Positions 54,708-64,000 of a stretch of DNA of 64,000 nucleotides are shown here, piece after piece (the first letter of the stretch is position 1; each line of letters opens with the position of its first letter). This DNA comes from Cryptomeria japonica (taxonomy: Eukaryota; Streptophyta; Pinopsida; Cupressales; Cupressaceae). The stretch is from NCBI RefSeq assembly GCF_030272615.1, contig NC_081410.1, positions 227,078,915 to 227,142,914 on the forward strand, given 5' to 3'. The translations under genes were made by a program, and so were the position numbers. The notes under the pieces were generated by a model that worked only from the letters and a program-made list of their open reading frames with translations, made no database searches and had not been told where the DNA came from.

Positions 54708-54953
54708 CTAGCAATACCTAGAAGCATACCTTATGAGTTCTATGAGGTAATGCAGGCTTCTCATCCATAACTTGCTCTTGATCGCTTGAGGTGCAATGCG
54801 ATCCATCCATAGTGGATTAGTCCCTATCCACTTCTTCAAGCGGATTTTGTGGCCCATGGTATGAGAGAGACATTGATTTGGTCCACCTCCTAATGACCAA
54901 ACACCTAAGGTGTTGACTACCTCAAGGCTCAAATACGACATGTCATACCACAC
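54708..54953 (-). pseudogene. Unrecognised coding-like fragment
   Basis: An 81-codon stretch (LGGGPNQCLSHTMGHKIRLK, WIGTNPLWMDRIAP) has normal protein composition. Similar coding character continues upstream on the minus strand to about 55,200 with stops (for example WARYMSVMDVIIA). I do not recognise the family; a decayed transposon gene is the likeliest source. The surrounding bases (54,636-55,490) hold no other supported feature. Confidence 0.3.
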
Positions 54954-55490
54954 TATGAGATTATTCTAGTTGTTATCTATCCATTTTCATTAAAAAATCT
55001 TCTTTCCTTGTAGTCCATCAGGCGACTAAGCAATGATGACATCCATCACCGACATGTATCTGGCCCACATGCTCTTGGAGGAATCCATCCAATTACCCTA
55101 AATCAACATGGGATATCCCTCGCCTACATGCAACTAGTGGCATCCATCTGCTAATGGGTACGACTAAGAGTCTATTGACAAGTACTCTCCTTGACTATAG
55201 TCAATCTCGAGCGAATAATATTATCTTGAGCAGGTCATAGGATTTATCCTATGGTGATCACCTTGGATAGAGAGGACTAGTCTACATCTTAGAGGAATAT
55301 CATCCTCTATCTATGCCCTCATAGGGTCCTAACTCTATTAGTTGTCGTAAAAGACAGCGTCTGTACTTAGCTTTGCACTATAACTAGAAAGAGAATCTTA
55401 ATTTTGAAGTAGGCAATTTCTCAACCAACCTCTTTTATAGCTTAGTTAATAATCCTAGAGTTGTTACAATATGGAAGTTTCATTAGGTTG

Positions 55491-55930
55491 TGTTGGAGTA
55501 AATTAGATTTATTTTATTTACTCTAATTAAGTTTACTTAGGATAGCTTAGTTGTCACATGACACAATCATTTAATATTATTCATGTTAGTTATCTTAGGT
55601 GTCATTCTAGATAGAGATGAGTTAGTTTTATGCATTTAATTTTGTTATAGGGTAGTTGTACCTACTCCTACCCACTCTCTCATCTCATTGAGCCACATGG
55701 CATTACCTGTGCTCTCAATTGTCTAGCCTATTTCCTATATAAGCAAGCTCATTTGTACATTGTAACATATTAATTCATGACAATTCATTGCAGGTTAATC
55801 TCAAGCTTTGCTCTTCAATCTCCATTGTTCTTCATTGCTCAAGTTGTAACATTGTTGTGTGTGGTTAGATAGTTTCTTGGTTGATCCATTGAAGTGTACA
55901 CAGTTTCAAGGGCTCACAATTTTTCCAACA
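55491..55930 (+). mobile_element. Copia-type LTR (solo or 5' end of a truncated element)
   Basis: Begins TGTTGGAGTA and ends TTTTTCCAACA, giving the 7-base terminal inverted repeat TGTTGGA/TCCAACA. A TATA-like CCTATATAAGC lies near 55,733. TGGTATCTCCAAC follows at once, the first seven bases matching the iMet primer site. No copia protein follows, so the rest is deleted or decayed. Confidence 0.75.
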
Positions 55931-55942
55931 TGGTATCTCCAA

Positions 55943-58499
55943 CAAGTTGTTTATACCTATGACATTATGCCAACTTCCCACCAGTGGCAGGTTCCAATAT
56001 TGTCTAAATATAAACCAATAAGGTTGGTAACTCACGGGATACCCAGTGACTGTGCTACTACCATACTCTTGGATTAAAATTAATGCAATTGTTCTAAGTC
56101 TATTTTCAACATTGGTTAGTCAACTAGAATGCTAAGTGTGAGTTGAAGAGATGACTTACTTGCCCTTAAAGGTAGCCAAGTGAACATAAACTTAACCAAT
56201 TTCATTTTATTGTTTATATATGTACTTTTTAAACTCCTATCACACTTCACTTTAATTTAGTTATTCCTACATAATGTTTATCCGTAGGGACCATTCCCTT
56301 TTAATCCTTTCAAGTTTGCTATTTATTTTATTGTTTAACCTTCCAAACAAGTAGTCAAATATGGATAGTTATAGTTTCATTAAAAAAGTTATATGGTTTA
56401 TTCCTTTGTCTTCTTAAATGAAATTCCAAATGAATAAATAGGGCTTCTATAATTAAAATTATGGCCCCCAACAATCTAAGGGTTGATCTAAAGTTATTTT
56501 GATATTGTTTAAAGAAGCTACAAGGAGATTGCATTCTATTGTTCAAAACACATGATGAGGTGTTATGAATGCACTAGATATGACTATAATTCATGAGTTC
56601 CAGCATAAGAGACAAAGTTAAACATAAGGTTCTAACTCTTATTAAATGTAGTATATAATTTATGAGGAAACTACTCGTTTGCTTCAGCTTGTTATGAGCA
56701 TAAAATGATTGATTGGTCAAAGATGGATAGCCTATAATGTAGTATATCTTTAACTAGTAGAATATAATGAGATGTTATTTAAACTTCAGATGATAGAATA
56801 ATTATAGGCCTATCTCTTCCATTTAATTAATGAAACCTCTTCTCAAGCAAGTTGAAGTGATGACTAGCTACTCTTCCTCTAATAAGTATTAAGAGGTAAG
56901 ATCTTTATCATTCATTAGTTATGAATTCACATGAGCCTCTAATGTTTCATCTAATCACTTTCACTTAACATTGATGGGAAATGGTTTCATTGATTTATTC
57001 ACGTATAACAGCCATCTTTATTTGCATATTGTTTAACAATAGCAAGTACAATCTGCCAAGGAATGAATAATACTTGGGAAAATAGGCAAATAATAATTTT
57101 TTTTTTGTGGGGCAATAAACCCATGCTGATATGAAAATTTGAACTCAATCTTGACTTCCAAGGAGAATTAAAAGGAGGAATTGGGTATAGGAAGGTAAAA
57201 TATTCTAGTAGGCAATTGTTCTTTTCTTGTTTTTTATTTTTTTAATAAACATATACAAGTAGAAACAACAACTATGATAGGGTGTTTTAAATTATTTTCT
57301 TTAGTTTCGCAACCCTGAACAACAATATCAACAAGAAAAATGAAAATGAGGAAAATTTGAGAAGAAAACTTGGTATAAGGCGTCACACAAATTCCTGCAC
57401 TAGGAATGAAGCTACTACTTCTTCACTTGCCTTCGTCTTGCTCCCAGTTCTCTTCCTCCTCTCCTTCTTCTCCTTCTTTTGCTGCTCACATTTCCCTTCC
57501 ACTAAGCAAGAAAAGAAATGAAAAATATGGTTTCCATTATGGAGGGTTGTAGGGTTTTATGTCAAAAGGAGGGCAAAATTTTCATCAAACTTGCTAAGTA
57601 GTTTCAAAAAGGGATGCCATGCCCAGTGATTGGCACGAATGTCACCCCTACCATGTTCATTCATTTCCTCTCGTCTCCTCGGTTGGCTCACGCAACCATT
57701 CATCAATTATTTCTTCCTTCCTTCTATGACTTTGACATTTTATTTTAATTCTTTTTGGTATGTTTTTGTGTGTTTTCCTTCTATTCGATGGCATAAGTAA
57801 ATGACCTTACTTTATTTTTATGTTATTTTATTTTATTTTTTCCTTCATTCATAAATATTATAACTTTATCTATTTCCAAATGTTTATTTATTTGTCTATT
57901 TATTCTTATTTTATTTTATATAATTATATTTTATTGATATATTTAGTGTCAGCTAACATATTTTATATTTATATATAATACTTATTTGATTCACTTAATT
58001 ATTCTTTAGCGGATTTATTGTTTGATGCTTTCAATTAATAGAAATCAAAATTAATTTCAATGTCCTCTTAACCTATCAATGTAGATAATAGTCGCGATTA
58101 AATAGACAACTAGAGTCCTAGGGTAAGACAAACCTTAGGTGGAGAATACTTATTGACAAGTTAAAGATGCTAGCATGGCATTACCAACAATCTATTTCTC
58201 ATCACTGGATCACATAATTCGCTTCACTTGCAACTTCAAGTACCCATAACTAACCATCAATCTCACACAACTCCACAAATTCATCAATTTAGGTTAGTAA
58301 TAAAATATAATCAAAGCATTAAATTAACAAAATCATGATAATATTGATAACATTCATTAATAATAGTATTAAAAGTTCATAACCATCACACACACACACA
58401 CGAGATTACTTAGTTTATCATGAATCCACCCCTAGTCCAAATTACCACAAGGCTAGGGGTCAAGCAAGAAAATTAATTAGGTTGCTAGGGGATATGACA
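55943..58499. other. Intergenic, nothing recognised
   Basis: AT-rich, no supported gene. A CT-rich stretch lies at about 57,410-57,500 and a short (CA)n at about 58,387-58,402. Confidence 0.55.
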
Positions 58500-59142
58500 T
58501 ATACTTCTTTGGAGAGTGATAGTGACATGCATGCTTTTAATGAGCATTATGTTTGAGCATATCTCCTTCATGCAATCTACCTATTGATAATGGCATACTA
58601 CTCTTACATATCATATAGCTTATACTTCATGTTTTACATCTTCTCATAAGCTTAATCCTATCTCTTATGCCTCAGTGAAACCTAGAGTTGTTTTTATGCC
58701 CAAGCATGATGTCTATGATGATATACCTTTCACCTTTTATGAGCTACCTCCTTTGCAAATAATTCATGAGTATACACCATTATATATTGTAGTGAGGTAT
58801 GAAGATCTTAGAGTAGAATGTGCATTAGTAGATGATTGATTTAGATTGAATATATATGAAGTAAAAAATTATAGATGTGATCCAAATTTTACTCTTCTTA
58901 ATTCTAAGATAATTATTATTAAATCTGATAATATTATGCGAGAGTTCCTTGGTTGTGTCACTTTGTTGATTACTTTAATAAACCATAACATTACACACCA
59001 CTTTCAATGTGATGCTTGGAACTTTAGTATACGACTTTTGGGGCATTCTTGGGTTCATGAAAAGAGTGTTGTCTCATGTACATTACATAACAAAAATAAA
59101 AATGTGATAAAAGATAATAATAATCTATTTTATATTTTGTGA
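58500..59142 (+). pseudogene. Retropepsin-domain fragment of a Tat-like element
   Basis: Reading with stops: VFMPKHDVYDDIPFTFYELP, EYTPLYIVVRYEDL, VECALVDD then TGA (58,837-58,839), then FRLNIYEVKN, MREFLGCVTL and IRLLGHSWVHEKSVVSCTLH. These align in order with the protease of element B (YDPLMIVV, TLVDNGSGLNV, LLGRPWIHG, VPSTLH). The stop falls right after the catalytic Asp, so the site is destroyed. The 5' part resembles 16,421-16,666. Confidence 0.7.
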
Positions 59143-59655
59143 AGTGCTTAAAAAATATAAAATAATTGTTTCTTCATTGATGTTAGAAAAAAGGGTGTTG
59201 TACACCTTGTGCAAGAACGAAAATATTTTAACTATGTAAAATAAATATTTAATTGTTGTGCATTTTTGAAGATGTGCTTAGCCACATTATATATTAATTT
59301 GGGTCCACTTGTAAACTACTATCAATGTTATGTGTGAGTTGTAGATTGAAAAAGAATTCAATATTGGGAAACCTAGTACCGTAAAATAAATGTTGCGGTC
59401 AATAGTTTTGTTCTCTTATGGTTTTGAGACACGTGATCTTTGCCAATACCCTAACTATGCATTTGTTATGAGCTTGAATCTATAAAAGAAAGCACATGTT
59501 TTTGATAAATAAAGCAGCGATAACTAGGGCACTGACTCTTTACAAAGTTAACAGGCTAACTAAAATAAACAGACCAAGCAGAGGTGCAAACCCCAAACAA
59601 ACAAAGTTAGACAGGCCAAACAAACCCACCTGTCAAACCATCAACAAACCAATCC
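59143..59655. other. Intergenic, nothing recognised
   Basis: AT-rich to about 59,480, then A/C-rich. The latter may be the decayed downstream part of the LINE ORF1 on the minus strand. Confidence 0.5.
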
Positions 59656-60460
59656 AACTCAAGAGTGGGGAGAATCCACAACTTGACGAAGGGGGGGCAG
59701 GGGAAAGGGGGTAGATTTTCCTTTCCGCCTATGAACCGTCCAGGCAACACTATCGTTAGGAATATTCAAAGACAAATCATGCGGAGGAGACCCCGCAGAG
59801 ACACTGTCAGACTGCTGCAGCAGAACACCAACAGACTGTTGTTGCAGAAACACAACAAACTGCTACTGAAGAAGAACAAAATTGTCAGGAGAAGAGCGAA
59901 GCTGAGGATCAAGAGCAACGAATGTAGGAGCTAAGGGGATGGAAGAGTCTACAATAGTAGTTACCTCAGCAAAGGCATCATCAGTAGTAAGGGGAACCTC
60001 ATCTCGAGAGGATTCAACCGAAACAAAGTCTGAAGCATTAATTGTCAAGTGGTCTTCAGCAACATCCTTCCACCAAGTAGCAACGCCTCTGCGGCGGGAG
60101 AGAGAGCAGTTTGAAGCTAAGTGGCCCATTGAGAAGCACCTTCGACAACGAGAGGGGAGGCCCTCATAATCCAGTGGTTGAGCCCATGGCTTATCCCCAA
60201 CCATAAGAACCACATCCCTAGGGAGGGCTAGAGATATGTCAACATCAATTAATAGGCGAGCAAAGGTAGAGTAACCCATGGAGGTCGTAGCATTGTCAAC
60301 CTTCAAGAAACTGCCAATGGAGTTACCGATGGCCTCAAAGCAAGAAGGCTCCCAGGAATGGAAGGGGAGATTGGAGAGGCGAACCCAAACCGGACGAATA
60401 CATAGAGATTCAGTAAGGGGGTTGAAGGAAGAAGACCAGGGCTTAATTAAGAGAGAGTAG
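59656..60460 (-). pseudogene. LINE ORF1 fragment (DUF4283 and zinc knuckle)
   Basis: Read from 60,460: PWSSSFNPLTESLCIRPVWV, RLSNLPFHSWEPSCFEAIGN, YSTFARLLIDVDISLALP, WAQPLDYEGLPSRCRRC and the knuckle CRRCFSMGHLASNC. This order (DUF4283-like domain, PLDYEG motif, CCHC) is typical of ORF1 of plant L1-type LINEs, an RNA-binding protein for target-primed reverse transcription. No ORF2 is present. The tail after 59,863 is frameshifted and Gln-rich (59,853-59,659). Both ends are truncated. Confidence 0.8.
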
Positions 60461-61248
60461 ATAGGTTGTCATGTATATTGAAGTTTCTTGAAAAGTGCAT
60501 ATAAGAAGAATAACACGAGATGTATGATTGCATGGTTACCCATTATACTTGGATACATGGATGATGCACTGGAGGAGGTTGATGTTTTAGAAGTATTCAT
60601 GGGAGATTCATTATTGAATAATACATTAAGTGTGGATGCTTTTAGAGGTTGGGGTTTTTTTCAAAGGTATATCTTGCGTAATCTTGTGGTATGTCTTTGA
60701 TCTTTGCATTATGGTTAATTTTTAAGTTTGCAGGCATGTTTTACTCTAATAGGGTTGTGTAGAAAATGCTTTTATCAACTTGGTTAATTTTCTTATCAAT
60801 TATAAATAGTCACGCTAACATCGATGATCCCTAATACACTTGTTGTTCATGATAATCTTGAAGATGAATGGGGGCACATGTTAAAGTGCAAACTTCATTA
60901 TATTTTCCTATTAATCTTGATTCACATGCTTCATCATCTTTCAAATTTCATTTATACTAGTTCTAGTAAAGATTATGCCTCTCATAGATCAAAAGTTGGT
61001 TACTATGAATACTAATCTTCATAATGTAAATGTTAAACCCCTTTTCCATAATGTAAAAGTCAATTGTGAAGCAATAGGATTACATTGCATTCTTGAGCAA
61101 TTGACAACTTCCTTGTAATACACCAATTCCACTTTTTTGTTTGTCTCGAAGTTGGTGAAGCACCCAATTTATCATGCTTACATTTGACAATTGATTGACA
61201 TTGTTGATATTTCTCTACATCATTGTGAAGAGCACACGGTTATATTGA
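60461..61248. other. Intergenic, two unrecognised short open stretches
   Basis: 60,488-60,700 (YMDDALEEVDVLEVFMGDSL) and 60,824-61,015 on the plus strand look coding in composition but match nothing I know. They could be one decayed gene. Confidence 0.3.
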
Positions 61249-61283
61249 GGGGGGGGGGGGGGGGGGGGAAGGGGGGGAAGGGG
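61249..61283. repeat. Poly-G tract
   Basis: About 20 G in a row, then AA, 7 G, AA, 4 G, then TGAATCAA. It is G-quadruplex prone. The GGGGTGAATCAA junction resembles polypurine tract plus LTR start junctions of plant retroelements, but no LTR could be delimited. Confidence 0.8.
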
Positions 61284-61504
61284 TGAATCAAAATAAAAAC
61301 AATCTTTTACCAATTTAAACTTTTTCAACTTCAATCACAAGTATATAATTTATCTCATTAGCATATTCATTGCATATCAACATTCATATGTGATTTAATT
61401 AATATGAACACAAGTAGAACACAAGATATATACATGGAAACCCTTAAGGGAGAAAACCACAGTAAATCAATGCTTTTATCTATTTCTTCTTTTACAATAT
61501 TTGT

Positions 61505-61762
61505 AGGCACCAACCTACCAGAAGCACCAACCCCTAACTCTGTTTGTGAGCACCAACCTACTAGAAGTGCCAACTCTCCAATCTGATTGCGTGAGCACCA
61601 ACCCACTGGAAGCACCAACTCCCCAACCTGATTATGTGAGCACTAACCCACTGGAAGAACCAACTCCCACTTCAGAATTTTGTGAGCACCAACCCACTAG
61701 AAGCACCAACTTCCCAACCCAAAATTAGTGAGCACCAACCCACTTCACATAAATCTGAATTT
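61505..61762. repeat. 45-base minisatellite
   Basis: About five and a half copies of a GTGAGCACCAACCCACTGGA-AGCACCAACTCCCCAACC unit with a few changes per copy. On the plus strand it reads STNPLEAPTPQPDYV-like, because 45 is divisible by three; not taken as a gene. Confidence 0.88.
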
Positions 61763-62688
61763 CCACCTTACAATGTTGCTATAACAACGGATGATGGATA
61801 CTATTCAATCTTTTCAAATCAGCCTATATTCCTTTCTCAATTGCATATTCCCTTCTTCACAAATCTGCATATATTTCTTTCACAACTTAATATATTCTCC
61901 TTCAAAAATCTGTATTACTTCTTTCAAGACTTATTACAATCTTCTCTTCTAAATCAATGTGACTGTGATCCCTCTTCTAAATCTGAAATAATCTTCCTCT
62001 CAAATCTGCCACAAAAATTATCTTCTTAATCTGCTATTAATTCTTCATATCCCTCCTATCAAATGTGCAATTTATCTAGTCATACTGTCTTTACAAAATC
62101 TTCTTGATCTCTGCAAGATCTTACCCTTTATATCAGCATATTTTTCTTCCCAGCATCTGCACAGTCAATCTGAAAATAATTCCAGAATTATTACACTTTA
62201 CTCAACACCTTTGTGTCTGATTATACTTCCAGAATTTTACTATCATCCTTCTTTCCATCAACCCAGATTTTTCTTTTACTATCTCTGCAATATCTTCATC
62301 TTTATAACAGCATTAGATCATCACACATTTCTCACAAATTTTTAATTTCTAAGTTATAATCTCAGCATTAATCTTTTGCACACTTCTGAATTTTCAGCAT
62401 ATACATATCACTTCTCTTCTGCTTCAGACTATCTGAAATATAATTTCAGACTTATTACATTCAACGCACTCTCAGTATTTCTATTTTAAATGACATATAT
62501 ATATTATTTCCTACCCTTACATGGAAGGGTCACATCTCTTTGCATTGTTCACTTATCACACCCCTGCGTGAATGGTCATGTGCACCATATTGTAATTATC
62601 GATTGGCATTAGTCAACCGATTCAAACCCAATCATTGAATACTACCGATCAGTTAATAAATATCGGTTAGACTAAATATCGCCGTGTC
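61763..62688. other. Pyrimidine-rich intergenic DNA
   Basis: Repeated TTCTTTCTC and AATCTGCA-type words; perhaps old LTR sequence. No gene or boundary supported. Confidence 0.4.
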
Positions 62689-62974
62689 AATTATAAAGCA
62701 ATTTAATACTGCTGATTTCTGATGACTATCAGTTAGATGAAATACCGATATGTCAAATAACACTTAATACCACTGATTAGTTAATGACTAGCGGTGAGAC
62801 TAAATACGGATGTGATGAATTGTTTTATGAGAATTATAAAGCAATTTAATACTGCTGATTTCTGATGACTATCAGTTAGATGAAATACCGATATGTCAAA
62901 TAACACTTAATACCACTGATTAGTTAATGACTATCGGTGAGACTAAATACGGATGTGATGAATTGTTTTATGAG
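62689..62974. repeat. 143-base tandem duplication
   Basis: 62,689-62,831 and 62,832-62,974 match with only about one difference seen (GACTAGCGG against GACTATCGG). A recent event. Confidence 0.93.
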
Positions 62975-63407
62975 TATCGGTCCATTTCTTTGATACGTGT
63001 TACATAGTCTCTTCGATACTTGTTACATATTATCATTTACTTCAAAACAGTTTTCTGATCTCATCATAACATCTTCACGATGACAATAAAGAGGAATCGG
63101 GCTGCAATGTCTTCAACAAATGAACTATGAAGGACGTCTTGGTCTACAACGTCTTCAGAAACAGCAAAGTAACTATGCCAATGAGGACTCACTGTCCTGG
63201 TATAATCATAGTATGATCAGAGATTATGTAGTGTTGTTTCTATATATATATATTGCTGACTGTAGAATATGTATATCTGAGTTTTCTGTTTATTACAAAC
63301 ATATATATATATATATATATTAAACAGAGACAATATATCCATTAAAGAATATGATCACCGGATTTCTTAAGCACATCCATTTTGGTATCTCTGAAATAAG
63401 GTCTGCC

Positions 63408-63451
<44 letters not shown>

Positions 63452-64000
63452 AGCTGTGTATATATAAAGTATATCGTCTGTCAAACTGTAGAGTAAGTAT
63501 CCTTGAAATTCGATCTTCCATAATTTAGCCTGACTGCTGCATATGTATGATCTGATTATACAATCAGACTGCAAACTGAAACCTATCTTCACAGATTTGA
63601 TAACCTTTTCAAACCCGTTGTGCATTCGTGGTCTATACTGGACATCATCTGTGATCTGTATGCTGGTCTGTAGTATCTGTATCACTTGATTGCAACGTTC
63701 AGTCTTATCAATACATGAATCTCTGTTCATGTATAATCATGTGTATTACGTATTCAATGAAGTCACGGAGATCATCTTCCATTCGAACTGTAACAGAAAT
63801 GTATATATGTGATCAGATGTATATGATCAGACTGTAAGCTCTATATCACCAACTTCTAGGACTGGAACAGGAATATATTGGTTCAATATGTTCATCAATC
63901 TTCATGAGTTAACAAATTCCTTTGACATCAATGACAATATTTCCATCACATTGCACTTTAATCTAATGACTAAACCTCTTCTTCCAATTTCAAGACAAAA
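62975..64000. other. Intergenic with microsatellites
   Basis: (AT)n at about 63,299-63,320 and (TG)n at about 63,417-63,450. No supported gene; the minus-strand open stretch at 63,320-63,730 runs through the microsatellite and is not called. Confidence 0.6.

Noticed and set aside
61546-62029. Pro/Thr-rich protein from the 45-base minisatellite
   Set aside because: The frame exists because the unit is divisible by three; there is no domain or gene context, and the array has an irregular unit that breaks it.
63320-63730. 136-codon minus-strand open stretch
   Set aside because: Crosses a (TG)n microsatellite (poly Thr-His), with no recognisable domain.

Overview
This is plant nuclear DNA, most likely from a gymnosperm (conifer-type). 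The single host-type gene is a TIR-NBS-LRR relic whose wording (HRGPDVKQT, the MHDHLRYLGREMA type of MHD motif, CPELEELPSF-type LRRs) resembles conifer TNLs, and almost everything else is old, nested, AT-rich transposable-element DNA. The species call is an inference. No rRNA, tRNA, CRISPR or bacterial feature was seen.

Layout. 1-7.7 kb: minus-strand, stop-riddled gag-pol of a Tat-lineage Ty3/gypsy element (element A), running off the left edge. 10.0-16.4 kb: 3' part of a plus-strand element (element D), with a decayed antisense plant-mobile-domain (PMD) gene, repeats, a polypurine tract and a 3' LTR. 17.7-30.5 kb: a structurally complete 12,774-bp Tat-like retrotransposon (element B). It has equal 1,662-bp LTRs, the 5-bp target duplication AGTTC, a tRNA-Trp-type primer site, and one uninterrupted PR-RT-RH-aRH-INT polyprotein. 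It has no recognisable gag, and between pol and the 3' LTR it carries an antisense three-exon PMD gene. 33.0-35.7 kb: a 2.7-kb non-autonomous, Copia-like LTR element built round a 41-bp minisatellite, nested in a small inverted-repeat element. 38.5-42.6 kb: the TNL pseudogene. 44.5-54.6 kb: a minus-strand chromovirus (element C; TSD CACTC; chromodomain present), whose integrase is split by a 3.97-kb TIR DNA transposon made of tandem arrays. 55-64 kb: a Copia-type LTR, a retropepsin fragment, a LINE ORF1 fragment and several minisatellites.

How the parts relate. Nothing here forms an operon or pathway; the logic is insertion history. Element B sits in an inverted-repeat (MITE-like) element, the non-autonomous LTR element sits in another, and the TIR transposon sits in the chromovirus. 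The most notable object is element B: a fairly young retrotransposon (LTRs differ at about 35 of 1,662 positions by hand count) without its own gag, carrying a spliced antisense host-type gene whose reading frame is kept across both introns and broken by only two point stop codons. A second, older antisense PMD relic at 10-12 kb next to another 3' LTR indicates that this is a recurrent cargo of the family, not a one-off capture.
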